A stretch of 64,000 bases of DNA from Plasmodiophora brassicae (GCA_036867785.1 CP145416.1:868001-932000); one strand, 5' to 3'. Positions 49,029 to 60,420 are shown, counted from the stretch's first letter. Program-made: numbers and translations. The notes: generated by a model not told the origin, from the letters alone.

Positions 49029-49124
49029 GGTGTCCGCGTCGGACTGCGCGCGACGAATCCCGGGTCAGGTCGATGCAGATTGCAGTTGCACACAGCAGCA
49101 CACCGCACGATGCGTTTATCAGTA

Positions 49125-50306
49125 TCACAGGTTGATGGCGTCAGCTTTCTGGATGACGTCCTTCGATCGCTTCTTTTCCCTGTCGTGCTCGGAGCGGCTG
49201 TGCAGCGAACGCGGTTTAACGAGGCTGGCTGATTGGATCTCCTTCATGGACACTGGGCTGGTGTACGAGTCGTCGGGCTTGGGTTCGGCGAGAGGTCCCC
49301 AGTCAACTCGAGCAAACATCGACTTGGAGCTACTGCTGGCTGGTTCTTGGCCCCATTCTTTCTCCAGGGCGGCAAGGGCTCGGTCGTTCTTAACGCGCTC
49401 GTAGTGCTTGTAGTACATGAAGGCAGAAACCAAGATCGCAAGCAGGAGCAGAGCGGCAAGACTCAACCACCTACGTGACAATTGAGCCCTTGCATTCAAT
49501 ACTTGATGTGATTTGTGTCTTACACGGCGAGATGGTTGTCACTTTCTGATTTGCTAGGAGCACTGTTGCCACCCGTCTGCAACAGATATTCGTATCCCGG
49601 AGGCGCTGAGCATGCGACAACCAGGGACGGATCGTCGCTTGTTACGACAGATACGTCAGATAAGCTGATCTCTGCCTGCGGTAAAACAGCAACGGCTAGA
49701 CCCTCTTGTCCGCCCTGGGGATGGGCATAGTCCAACAAGACGTTCCCTTGGTAGTAATGCATTGGTGATTCGACAGTCATCTGTGCCCGCGTGTTAGATT
49801 CCAGATCGGGCTTGGCCTGTTTACACCCACCTGAAGAGTTCCAGGCCTTAGCGCTACCTGTACAATCGGCATGAGCATAATCGGGCACCGGCCCTGTCAA
49901 CAAAGAGACATTACCGTGAGACGAGTCCAGTTAGACGCCAGGGCACTCGTCCCACTCTGCAAGGTTTCGTCATCTAACGCAGCGACCACCTGGACTCTAA
50001 CTCAGGATACAGTTACCAGATTCGGAGCGACATACTGACATGGCCAGAAGTATCAACGGAGATGTTGGCCTTGCCAACCTTCAGGATCGTGATATTGTTC
50101 GAGCGAGCGTTGCCATTGACCTCGATCCACGCCGACAACGACACGGTCGAAAACGGGTCGATGTTAACCAGGAAGTCGTAAGGTTTGCTTGAAGGACGCA
50201 CCGTCCCATTGATCAGTGACGTCCCCTGCTGACATGTCGCAGCATCATGCGCCGACGTATGCGATACCACCAGTAGAACAAACGCGACCAAGCATTGGAC
50301 CGCCAT
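49125..50306 (-). CDS. type I membrane glycoprotein-like protein
   Basis: Five exons (50040-50306, 49915-49989, 49831-49857, 49524-49780, 49125-49470) give 323 residues with consistent phases. A signal peptide (MAVQCLVAFVLLVVSHTSA) is followed by a lumenal region with several N-glycosylation sequons (INGT, NNIT, ANIS, SNWT) and beta-strand-like stretches, then a helix (LSLAALLLLAILVSAFMYYK) and a ~100-residue basic/acidic cytoplasmic tail ending in DREKKRSKDVIQKADAINL. Exon 4 would read through to a stop if the donor at 49523 were not used, so an alternatively spliced soluble form is possible. An in-frame ATG at 50327 is an alternative start. Confidence 0.6.
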
Positions 50307-50629
50307 TGCGCCTTGGCGATGCCCCAATCTGCTGGCGACGGATGGCGTGTGCCCCTAGAATCACCAACAGGAATATCCAACTGAATGACGTCGTGAATGA
50401 ACGCCGCTCTACAGGAGATACTGCCCGCCGGAGTGTCCCCACTGCTCAGTCTTATCGGCGTCGCGCACAGAGCTACAATTCCGCTGTTCTGTCGTTACAA
50501 GTCCCTATCGTCACGCATGACGCGTTTTTCCTGGGAGGGTTGACGCGGCAGCTGGTTACACTGGTTGCCGGTTGGCAGTTCGATCATGTGCAGCTCGGTG
50601 CCGCATAAGTTTATTGGGTGTGGGTGGAG
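50307..50629. other. divergent intergenic region
   Basis: About 320 bases between divergent genes. A 130-codon plus-strand frame (50216-50608) overlaps the signal-peptide exon of the gene to its left and has no supporting features. Confidence 0.4.
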
Positions 50630-51111
50630 ATGGTCGCGGGCGGGAACACGTTCGACTTCGAGGTCGCAGGCGACAGCGACGACGCGGGTGAACCAGGCGA
50701 TTGGCGTCTGTATCCACGCCGGCTTGACTTTGATCGTGTCGGTGATGCTGTTGCACCGTCAGTGATGACGGTCGTTCCACAGCGTCGGTTCCGTTGGAAG
50801 ACTCTGGTCGTGCTTCTGACTGGGCGCGATAACCAGTTGACGAGAACGGCGTGCGCGTGTACGTGGAATTCGAGTTACGGAGGCAGAAACGGTCGAGGAA
50901 GGTGCAACGGTCGCTCATGGACGAGATGATGGCGTGTGCACCCGAAGGGCTGATCAGCGATGACCCGGCCGAAGAAGGGGGAGGTGGCGGACCTGTTGCC
51001 CTGCCTGATGACGTATCGGAGGTTTCGTTCCCTTGCGTCGCACCTGATCATTTGCCTGACAACGACACCATCTTCGAGACACCATCCTATTCTACCTGCA
51101 TCGTTTGCTGA
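50630..51111 (+). CDS. small protein with CaaX-type C-terminus
   Basis: Exons 50630-50792 and 50837-51111 (44-nt intron, phase 1) give 145 residues. The N-terminal part (MVAGGNTFDFEVAGDSDD, WRLYPRRLDFDRVGDAV) leads into a basic helix (VRVYVEFELRRQKRSRKVQR) and an acidic, Gly-rich tail. The last four residues are Cys-Ile-Val-Cys, a good prenylation (CaaX) signal, so membrane anchoring is likely. Family not recognised. The upstream frame also contains an ATG at 50586 in another phase, so a 5' exon is not excluded. Confidence 0.5.
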
Positions 51112-51332
51112 TCAGAGAGCCCGTTGACTTTCGCATAGATTTGCAATGAACCTCACCCGCTCCACTTCAATGGTACTGCAAGAGTCGGAGCAGTTGACTC
51201 ATGCATGTGCCTGTGTCTCAGGTGGGATTCTTGACATGTCGGTGTCACACTGGCTGATACAGCGCCCCCTTGTCACTGGAGCCGTATCCATCCATTGCAC
51301 TGTTCAATTTTGCCTACAATCGATTAACCGCC

Positions 51333-52861
51333 ATGGGGGCACGCTTAGCCCAATCTGCTGTCGTGGCGATGGTTGCCATGCTTGCCCTATCATGCCAAGC
51401 TCAGTCCAACGGCGCCAACCTTGGCGCTCGCAAAGAAATCAACTCAATGACGGCCGACGAAATCAACGCGTTCCGGGCCGCCGTCCAGGCTCTGTACGAC
51501 TCTGGCGATTGGGTTACGATCGCCAGCGATCATGGCGTGCCGAATGCGTACTGCCCACATGGATCGCTGAAATTCCTACCTTGGCATCGTCGGTTTATTG
51601 CGCGAATGGAGACGGCTCTGGGAGTCCCGCTGCCATTCTGGGACTGGACCAAAAGCGGGATCCCGCAAGCGTGCCAGGATCAGACCTACACGGACGCCAA
51701 CGGCAACCAACTGCCGAACCCGCTATTTGCTGGCCCCATGGCAGGTGGAGGCATGACGACGCGCGCTCCTGTTGCGGTCTGGCCCGTCGAGTCACTTCAG
51801 AACCAGGAACAGATGGCAATGTCCCAGACCGATTGGAAGGATGTGTCCAACACGATCGAAGGCGCGCACAACGACGTACACGGTGGGATTGGCGGCTCAA
51901 GTAAGGTTTCGATATGCCTTGGTTCCCGGCTGGTACTGACAGCGATCCAGTGAACGAACTCGATTATTCGGCGTTCGACCCCATCTTCTGGATGCACCAC
52001 AATAACGTCGACCGTATCTGGTTCCGATGGCAGGTCCAGAATCAGTTCGCAAAGTACCCGGAGGAGGCGACTGGCCCAATGCAAGACTCCCTCGGCAGCT
52101 TCACGGGTACGACCTGGATCCACGACCTGTCAGGATGGACGCGCAACTCGGACTCCAGCCAGGCCGTCAAGAACGAACAACCGATCATGAACCCGGACGG
52201 AACGATCACGTCTAAGTCCGGCAGGACGAGCAGGCGTCACGGTCGCAACCGCGCCGAGCTCGGTATCTTTGGTGGACCGCCCCTTCCCAATTTCAGCGTT
52301 CTCCAAGCAGGGGCTACGTTCTTACCGAAGAGCGCCGCCGTCGCAAGTGTTCCGGTGCCTCCTCACCATGCGGTCAACCACATGACGTCGGCCGCTTCGA
52401 ATAAGTCGACGAACGCGACAATGGCTTTCGCCAGTCGCTTCATCGCCAACGAGACCGACCTGACGCCGTCAACCATCCAGGTACCGATCATGCTGGAGAA
52501 GAGCGTTCATCTGGACCCGGCAACCCGAACGAGCTCCGAGATGCCCGGGTACCAGCCGCGGCCGCGCGTTGTCATGGTCCTGAAGAGCGTGCCGGCGTCG
52601 CGCGATCCACTTCGCATCGACATCTTCATGAAGGAAGTGAACATCGGATGGGCGTTCGTCTTCGGCATGGGCAACGTCGGCATGATCCACTTCGTCACAG
52701 ACCGACCCGTCGACATAACGAACCCGTACCACCAAGTCCTCAACGCGTGCGACATGAAAGACGTCCCAGCGCAGATGCGCTTCGTCCAGACCAACGTCAG
52801 GACCGGCGAATCGAAAGAGATCCCGCCCTACCAGATGAGCGTCGAGCCGATGCTCTTCTAA
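51333..52861 (+). CDS. secreted tyrosinase (type 3 copper protein)
   Basis: Exons 51333-51900 and 51951-52861 (50-nt intron, phase 1) give 492 residues. A signal peptide (MGARLAQSAVVAMVAMLALS, cleavage near CQA) precedes the copper sites. CuA: CPHGSLKFLPWHRRFIARME. CuB: EGAHNDVHGGIGG and SAFDPIFWMHHNNVDRIWFR, which supply the histidines. PLPFWDW between the sites is standard. After about residue 260, an extra C-terminal domain (IQVPIMLEKSVHLDPATR, IDIFMKEVNIGWAFVFGMGN) resembles the beta-rich domain that caps the active site in polyphenol oxidases and hemocyanins. It oxidises phenols to quinones, giving melanin or wall cross-links. A TGACTCA lies 132 bp upstream. Confidence 0.88.
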
Positions 52862-53129
52862 GCGTCGCATGCCGTGAACCAGTATTCAACCAAGTACGAA
52901 TATAAAGTGCGAACACCCGAGTCTCCCTAAAGCCAGAGACTGGACTGCGATTTTGGGGCGACAGTGATTCGTCGTCGCAGGCGATGTGAGGGGCGGCTTC
53001 AGTCGTGGGGTCTATTTTCGCGCCCCGCCATCGTCGCCTGTCCTCAATTAGCCGACGGTGCGCGTTGGTCGTCTGCGCACCGGCCGGCGGCGTCTCCCGG
53101 GCTGCGATTCATGACACGACGAATCTGAT

Positions 53130-54493
53130 ATGTGCAATTTGCTTTGGTACGGTGCGATCCAGGGCAGCCGCTGGAGTTCTGAGGAACGCGTGTAGTTGCT
53201 TCGGGTTCCTGACGTGCCTTGGGTGTCGGGATCGTGTCGCGCGGACCCTCCTGTTCTTCCCGCCAGAGACGGGATACCATATGGTGATCTTGTAGATTGT
53301 ACTGGGTTACCCCATTGCCTCTGAGCCATGCTTCTGCCTTAAAGGATTTCGAAGGGCAAACTATGTGTCTCATTAATTCAAAAGGCGAGCCGACCTCTCC
53401 TCTGCATGATCCATCGGTGGAACTGAAAACGCTACGAGTGGGCAAGAACAAGATTGCCACGTTCTTCATCAGGCACCCGAAATCAAGGTGACAATATTAC
53501 GTACCATCTTAGTGTTTTAGTCGGACTGAGTATCGCCTGTACAGGTTCACGATTCTCTTCTCTCATGGCAATGCGGTCGGCTATGCCCATCATCGTGGTT
53601 TGTTCCCATGCAGTTAGACTGACCGCCGCCTACAGACAGATCTGGGTTACATGAGGGATCACTTGGTCGATATGTCGAGTCAGCTACAGGTCAATCTCTT
53701 TGCATATGACTTCTGCGGGTCAGGACGATTCTAGCGCCCCTGATCTCTGGTCGTGCTACTAATCGCATCACCAGATACGGGGAAAGCACTGGGTTGCCTT
53801 CCGTTGCATCTCTCAATGCTGAGATCAGGGTCTGCTTTGATCACCTGACGAATGAGCTGAAGATCCCTCGACCTTCGATTGTTGTTTATGGGCAATCCTT
53901 GGGTGAGTTGTCATAACTGAAGAGGTCTTACGCGGCTGTTCATTTCTACGAATCCCATCAGGTACTGCGCCTACTGTTGCCCTGGCGTCACAAGCTGGCG
54001 ATGTTGCAGGTGTAATTCTGCACTCGCCTCTGCTGTCGGCGTTGAGAGTAATTCGACCAGTAAAGAAGACGCATTGGTTTGACATTCTCAGGTTGGTCGG
54101 TTTCGTTCCGTCATTGCAGTGTTGCTGACTGTGGGACAGAAACGTAGATCTAATCGAACAAGTCAAAGCGCCAATACTGATTGTACCGCCAATGATCCCC
54201 AAACGTATTCTCCCGTGTGGCTCAACTGCAGTTTACAGGTTCATGGCGATGAAGACGAGGAAGTCCCCGTACTACACGCCAAAGTAACGATATACGAAGC
54301 ATATCGCCTAGCGTTGCTGACGTTATGTCTGTCTCAGACGCTCCACGAGATGTCGCATCAGCGCTACCCGGCCTGGTTCGTTGAAGGCGCTGGCCACAAC
54401 AACATTGAGGTCGAATACCGGGGTCAATACTTTGACTGCCTGAGTAAGTTCCTCTCCTTCCTCGAATCCGAACTCGCCTGTAATAAAATTTAA
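53130..54493 (+). CDS. ABHD17: ABHD17-type palmitoyl-protein thioesterase
   Basis: Ten exons (53130-53146, 53196-53283, 53345-53487, 53545-53575, 53636-53718, 53775-53902, 53962-54091, 54140-54182, 54239-54283, 54338-54493) sum to 864 bases, 287 residues, all phases consistent. The N-terminus MCNLLCCFGFLTCLGC is the Cys-rich palmitoylation anchor of this family. The alpha/beta hydrolase follows: LLFFPPETGY, TILFSHGNATDLGYM, FAYDFCGYGESTG, IVVYGQSLGTAPT (nucleophile Ser in GxSxG), VILHSPLLSALRV, HGDEDEEVP (acid) and GAGHNNIE (His). ABHD17 enzymes depalmitoylate Ras-like and synaptic proteins at the plasma membrane. The 17-nt first exon is easily missed. Confidence 0.92.
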
Positions 54494-54808
54494 CTATTCC
54501 CTTTCAAGCCAGGTAGCACATCACGACGACGGTTACTTTAGTACTTTATACGAATCGGATCGCAACGACGTCATGTGACAGCCGCTCTACAGTACTGACG
54601 CCATGGGCGACTCCTGTCCATTCAAACCACTGCGTTCCGACACAGTTCGTTTCACATGACGCGCCTGCCAGAGGCTCGCCAGACCAAGCCTACCCGGAAT
54701 ACGTTTCAGCAGGACTTTACGAGCGCGTAACCCCACCGCAGATCACGCAGGTGTTAACACCAATGGTGTAAGGGTGGCACTGGTCGAGGACACATCGACC
54801 TGGGGACT
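54494..54808. other. convergent intergenic region
   Basis: About 315 bases between the ABHD17 and FMR1-like stops. No gene or repeat was seen. Confidence 0.45.
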
Positions 54809-56360
54809 TTATACGGCGGCAGGTTGTTGTTCTGCCTTTACGGGCGGCTGACCCTCTTTGTCTTGAGCGCGCTGTTGCTTGCCCTGGCGTGACCGTCTCG
54901 GATTAGGCTGATTCGGTTGGGGCTTATTTGCAGAGCCCTCTGGGCCGGAGGACTCCTCTCCACGAGGACGCTGTCCCCCACCGCGACGACGTCCAGGTTT
55001 CGGACCTGTCCGCTGTGATTGTTGCTGGTGTTGCCCATCCGACTTCTTGGCATCAGCAGCAGTCGACTCTCCAGCAGGCTCGCCGTTCGGAGCAGCGTTG
55101 TACGGGACGGGTCGCATGCCTGTTTCGACCTGAAGGTGGTGCAGCTGCTTCTGGACTTCTTCCTGCTCCCGCTGGTACTTCTCGAACTGCGACCGATACG
55201 CCAGGTGCGACTCGATCAGCATCTTGGCGTTGCTGACCGAGTCCCTCGTCCCGAATATCGTCACCGTCCCGTCCTGCACTTTGATGCGGTTCGCTTTCGA
55301 CGACGCTTCAATGTGCTGGATGACACGCCCATTCTTGCCGATCACCCAGGCGACGGCATCGGGTGTTAGCTGGATCGATTCCTGCAGGAACTCCAGCTCG
55401 TGCCTGGCAGCCGCAGCGGCTTGGGGGCTCTCGGCCAGGATCCGAATCTTGCCCGTTTCCGCATCGATCTGCACATTCATGATGCCGGGCATCTGCTGGA
55501 CGCGCTGGACTCGCGACCCCTTCGCGCCGATCGCATAGCCGATAGTACTGAGATCGACAGTAAACTCCTCGACATGCCCAGTGGTGACCTTCTCCTGGGC
55601 CTTGGCCAGCTCCGCCCGGTACTGCTCCGTCTTGTTCCGGATCACCTGAAGCTCCGTCAGGTGCTGAACGTGCAGGTCGATCAGCAGTTTGGCTTTGTTC
55701 AGGCAGGTCTCCGTCCCGACGACAATGATCTTGTGCGCCGGCCCGTCGTACGTAATCGCGATGACGCCCGTATCGGCTCGGATGTTGGGCAGCGTCGACG
55801 TGATCGGGCCCGCTGAGACACTGCGAAGGATGGCGGGCAGCGTGAGCTCGACCCTCTGGATCGGGCGCAGGTCGATGCTGGGCGACTTGTTCGCTGGGCG
55901 GATGTGCTCGAGGTCGATGATGTCGTCGCAGTCGTCGCCAAACCCAGCGAATCGCACAAGCGCAACCTGAAATGATCATTCAATCAGCTGCCGCGCCGGA
56001 ACACTGGACGCGATAACGTCATTACGTTCGCTTTCGTGGATTTGATGACGGCGGGCCACCAGCCCCAGGGTTCGTCTTCGGCACCCTGGGCGAGGACTTC
56101 GACCTCCATTCCAGGTTCGTATTTAGGCGGCGACGTTAACTCCTCGGGGACGTAGCGGACCTTGTCGGCCGGCACCCAGAGCGTTTTCCACCCGTCCTCG
56201 AACTCAGTTAGGACCTTACCGAGCTTGATATCACGAATAGTCGCCTGGCGGCACCCGGGTCAGGATGGACACAGCCGGCGGAGCGCACTGCGGCGCGTAC
56301 CTTGAAGTAGGCGCCCGTCTCGGGGTCGTTCGCCTCATAACGGGCATCGCTGGTCGCCAT
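54809..56360 (-). CDS. FMR1-like: FMR1/FXR-like RNA-binding protein (Agenet + KH)
   Basis: Exons 56301-56360, 56026-56244 and 54809-55966 give 478 residues. The N-terminal tandem Agenet/Tudor part reads EANDPETGAYFKATI, EFEDGWKTLWVPADKVRYVP, GMEVEVLAQGAEDEPWGWWP and GDDCDDIIDLEHIRP. KH1 is EEFTVDLSTIGYAIGAKGSR; KH2 is PDAVAWVIGKNGRVIQHIEA with both GxxG loops present. The region before KH1 (ITYDGPAHKIIVVGTETCLN) may be the degenerate KH0. The C-terminus is Gln/Arg/Gly/Pro-rich (RRRGGGQRPRG), an RGG-like tail. FMR1-family proteins regulate translation and granules on polysomes; outside animals they are rarely described. Divergent/convergent neighbours are 250-315 bp away. Confidence 0.85.
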
Positions 56361-56608
56361 GTGACGCGCCGGCCGACTCGCAACGCCAACGACCACCACC
56401 GCCACCGGTCCGTCGGGTTTGGCCGCGGGGCGCAACTCCGTGGCGCACCACACACATTGGGCCAAACAGGTGAGGAGGTGAACCGATCCATCGCGGCTGG
56501 CGCGCCAAAAACCGTCCGCCCCCCGCGACAACAGGCAACACGGGCCAGCCTGACTGGCGCGCCGGCCGCCGCGTATTACCCACAGCTGCCCATATAGCAC
56601 AAATATTA

Positions 56609-58088
56609 TTATTGCCTGGTGTGATCTATTTGGGAGTCCATGCGTTGTCGGAGCCGGTCGAGGAAGTCGACGATGGCCGACGCCGACGGTCGCTGGGCAG
56701 GGTCGGTCGACAGGCAGCGATCGGCCAGAGCGCGTAGATTCCTGGATCGGACCGAGCGGACCTGTTGCGCGCGACGCTCAGGAGCGGGTTGCTGCCCAGT
56801 GCACATTTCCGTGAGCAGGACGCCCAATGAGTAGATATCGGACTTCGTCAGGTACGCGGGGCCGTTCGACTGCAGGACTTCGGGAGCGGCGTAGATCGGC
56901 GTGCCCGGGACCGTCGTGGTGCACTGCTGGACGAAATGGGCGGAACCGAAGTCGCTCAGTTTGACACCGGTGATGCTGAACGACGACGCCGACGGCGTAG
57001 ACGTCAGCAGCACGTTCGCCGAAGACAGGTCGCGATGCACGATCGGCTCGGGCGACAGGCTGTGCAAGTAGAAAAGCGCCGATGCGACCGCTCGAGCAAC
57101 AGTAACGACGGTAGGCAGGGACAGCGGGCCGGCCGATAGCAAGGACCGTAACGAGCAATCCATTCGCTCCAGAATCAGCATGGGCCTACAAGGTAGACGG
57201 CTCAGAGGCACGCTATGCAGACCGGGGTACACACGAACATGCCGTCTGCGTCGGTACAAGCACCAAAGCACTTCAGAAGATGCGGGTGCGACAGCAACGA
57301 ATCTGGATACGGCCACGATATGAGGCATGGCTAACAGAAAAGCGGACGGCGCGGTCGCACTGACAAATGTACATTTCACGTTCGAACACAGAGCGGTTGT
57401 ATTCCGACAGGAGAACGCGATGGATGGACTTGATAGCGACTTGACAACCTCTCCATCTCCCGCTCCGTATCGCACCATCTGTCGTGACGGTCATCGAAAT
57501 TGAGAAACAGGGAAACGATGGCACCGATATGCCTACAAGCTCCACGCCCGATGATCTCGTTGGATACGTCGACTTCGCGCCGGTCAATGACCCAGCCAGG
57601 ACGACACAAATCTCGGAAGGAGGCCTCGAGGGACGACGCCCCACTCGACACGGCTGCACTCGGTTGCGCGACAGGCGGGAGACGTTCTAGAGAATGGTCG
57701 CGATCCGCCCTGGCTTGTTGCAACTCGGACAGCAGCCTGTGCCGCTCCGCTTCCGATCGCGTCCGATCGTCATTCAGCTGCCGTTGCAGATCTGATGGAA
57801 TGTTCATTCCGATATCTCATCCATCGTCAGGCAACCGTGGTCACCAGCAATCTGGTAGTTGGCAGCGCGCAGCTGCTCCTGGACGCCACGAAACTGCTGT
57901 CTGGCGGCCGCCAGCCCCGTTTCCAGCTCACGGGCCCGGCCGGCCAGCACCCTGTTCTCCTGCTGCAGCTCGCCGGCGTCCACAAGGCTGACGTGTGCGC
58001 CGAACCGCTCGGACAGGTCGATCTCTGGCAGCGAGACGGCCAGCGACGACAGCGACCGCCCCAGCAGAGCGTCCGCCTCATCCTGCAT
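56609..58088 (-). CDS. TKL-type protein kinase with N-terminal coiled coil
   Basis: An N-terminal coiled coil is predicted (MQDEADALLGRSLSSLAVSL, LQQENRVLAGRARELETGLA, RSEAERHRLLSELQQARADR). The linker WVIDRREVDVSNEIIGRGAY starts the kinase in the style of tyrosine-kinase-like enzymes. Then come CQVAIKSIHRVLLSEYNR, HPHLLKCFGACTD, MLILERMDCSLRSLLSAGPL, IVHRDLSSANVLL (HRD), VKLSDFGSAHF (DFG), GTPIYAAPEVLQ and KSDIYSLGVLLTEMCTG. Introns of 44-63 nt join these exons in phase. Catalytic residues are intact. TKL kinases are expanded in many protists; the pathway is unknown. Confidence 0.82.
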
Positions 58089-58404
58089 GCCCCTGTGGCG
58101 AACGACTGATCGGCAGCGCCCAGCGGCAGCAGCCCCGGCGCCCAGTGGCGGTGCGACACTTCCACCTCAGGGGCGCCAGTTCGAGTCCAGGATGGGCCGT
58201 CCGCGTTGGTTGTTTTGGGGGGGGGGGCGCCCCTGCCTCATTCGGCTGACTGGGACTGATGATGATGATGCCGCTGCCGGTTATCCGAGCGGAAAATCTC
58301 CCCGGGGCGGGTGTACCACCTGGGTACCGATTCGCAACGATCGTAGATATTACGCGAAGGAGCGCACACGCCCATTCGCAATCGCCCAGTGTTGTTGCGT
58401 CACG
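58089..58404. promoter_or_regulatory. divergent region, TKL kinase / bZIP
   Basis: About 315 bases. Contains an uninterrupted G run (about 58217-58227) after TTTT and an ATGATGATGATG tract (58259-58270). No gene seen. Confidence 0.4.
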
Positions 58405-59028
58405 ATGAGCGCCAACGCCAACCCGTTCGACCTGATCTCCCAGGAGATCGGAATCCCGTCATCCGGTACGGGTTGCACCTGATTGGCGTGCCTACGTATG
58501 GACGACGCTAACGGGGCATGGCCGGCAGGGTTCGCCAGTCACCCGGGACCGTTCGGATTCGGGCGCCCACCAACCGGGATGCCAATGGACCTGATCCCGG
58601 ATCTACCCCCGATGCCCATGCGAGGCGCCGGTATCCATCAAATCATTCATGGACCAGCGCCGCCCAAGAAGGGCAGAGCGGCGTCGGCACGGAAGGGCGA
58701 CCTGGAGCGGATCGAGAAGCGCCGAAAGCGGGAGAGAGAGGCGGCCGCCCGTTCTCGTCAACGGAAAGCCGACCTGATCGGCACGCTCGAGTTGCAGGTC
58801 TCCTTGATGAAGGCGGAGATCAAGACGCTGAAAGAGCAGGTGATCGCGCTGGGAGGTACCCCGCCACCCAGCCAGTACGAGAACGCGCCGAAGCAGATCG
58901 CAGCGATGAGATCGGCGCAGCAGCAGACACAGCAGGGGATTCACCACGGGCATGAAGACGACTTCGTGTCATCCAGTAACAACTCGTCGCCATCGAGCGC
59001 CAAGCGGGGTTCGCGTCTGGGACCGTAA
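58405..59028 (+). CDS. bZIP transcription factor with altered basic region
   Basis: Exons 58405-58465 and 58529-59028 (63-nt intron, phase 1) give 186 residues. A Pro/Gly/Met-rich N-terminus (GPFGFGRPPTGMPMDLIPDL) is followed by EKRRKREREAAARSRQRK (basic region) and a heptad zipper (LIGTLELQVSLMKAEIKTLK). The basic region aligns with the plant/animal NRExAxRSRxRK pattern, but the invariant Asn is Glu (EREAAARSR). The invariant Arg is kept. The C-terminus is Gln/Ser-rich. It probably dimerises; DNA preference may differ from standard bZIPs. Confidence 0.82.
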
Positions 59029-59086
59029 TCGGCGACAAGGACTACTAGACAGAACCTCGAGCGACACCACAGGAACATTCGTCTAT

Positions 59087-60203
59087 TTACGCGATTCGAA
59101 TATACTTGGATTGGGGTAAGCCCGGGTCGACGTCGGTAACGGCGTCCAGGTCAGCACCGCGTTTCGCCAGGGCATCGGCGGCTTCGTTGCCGATATCGCC
59201 GGCATGTGCCTCGACGTATCGGAAGGTGACCAGGGCGCCAGCTCGACGGAGCCCCTTCATGGTACGATAGATGGCCTGCATCAGGTCCAGGTTCTTGTAC
59301 TGCTTTCTCGGGTTCTTCGGGTCTTCGTGCCATGACACAATCCTGTGCAAGCACGAGTTTCAGAAGCCGTTTGCGTAGAGTAGCGCTATCGATACCAATC
59401 TGTGGCCGCTTTGATGGTATACATCGAGTCGCTACAGATCTCGACCCGCTCATGAACCTGTCACCGCGAATGAAACGCCCGACGGATGGATTACATGAAA
59501 TAAATCTCATACTGACCAGAGGGTCGACACGCGTTAAGACTTCGAGGACAGCGAACAATTCAGCGCGTTGGTTCGTCTGCGGCAAGCCCACAAGCCGGCC
59601 TGATATATTCCTGACGAGCAGTTAATGAGATGCGTCACGTTCATCCACAGGACGAAGGGGGGACCTTGGATCGGAATGGCCATAGTAGGCGCCGTATCCG
59701 GCACGAGCGCCAACGCGACCATTGCCCAGGCAGGATCCGTCGGTGAACACGACCAGCTTCGTAACAGACTGCGTCTGGGACTGCGACGAAATGTGAACGG
59801 ATTCCAGACGACGAGCCTGCTGCGAGAATGGCCCTCCGGCAACAGCCATATCCTCAGTCTCGTCGCAGGTGGATGCATCCCCTGCATCGTCCTCCACCTT
59901 CGCGACTGGCTTGACATCCTCCACCTTCACGCCTGGCTTGACATCCGCGTCGTCATTTTCGTTCACACCGTCATCTTGGACGAACCGCATCGCCTCGTAC
60001 TGGGTCGGAAACCCTTTGTAAATGGCCCCAGAGTACCCTTGAACGGATCGTGCACATTCGGGCCAGTTGTCGAATATACCCGTGCGCCGTCCTTTCCGCA
60101 CGCCGTAGAACTATGGCACAGCAGCGCACAAGTCAGCCCCCCGACCTTGTTGCCTCCACAACCCACGTCGGCATGGTCGGACTTTGCGTTTCGACGTCGT
60201 CAT
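59087..60203 (-). CDS. RNASEH1: RNase H1
   Basis: Degrades RNA in RNA-DNA hybrids in the nucleus and organelles. The first exon is seven codons (from ATG 60203: MTTSKRK). The hybrid-binding domain follows (FYGVRKGRRTGIFDNWPECA, YSGAIYKGFPTQYEAMRFV) and a linker rich in Asp/Val/Lys. The RNase H fold has VVFTDGSCLGNG (first Asp), QTNQRAELFAVLEV (Glu), VEICSDSMYTIKAAT (Asp) and VEAHAGDIGNEAADALAKRG (His and last Asp). All four acidic catalytic residues are visible. Introns are about 55-75 nt. The C-terminal GLPQSKYIRIA is lineage-specific. Confidence 0.88.
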
Positions 60204-60320
60204 CGTGGACCGAAGCGAGCAGAGCGCGCGGCTCCGCACTCGCATGCAACGCGCCGGTCACGCAGTCCGACAAGGCGTTGCCCCGCGTCCAAATCGGACT
60301 GTCGCGTTCGTCTCATGTCT

Positions 60321-60420
60321 GCCCTCAACATGGCTCGGCTGCCCTCAAAGTGTCTCGACTGCCCTCAAAATGTATCGACTGCCCTCAGAGTGTCTCAACT
60401 GCCCTCAAAGTGTCTCGATA
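60321..60420. repeat. 20-bp tandem repeat, five units
   Basis: Unit GCCCTCAARRTGTMTCGACT, imperfect, exactly in 20-base register at 60321, 60341, 60361, 60381 and 60401. It lies between the divergent-side leader of RNase H1 and the 3' end of the formin gene, outside coding sequence. Confidence 0.85.

Noticed and set aside
58217-58227. Poly-G run as a regulatory quadruplex
   Set aside because: A single homopolymer run is not a four-tract G-quadruplex and may include a length error.
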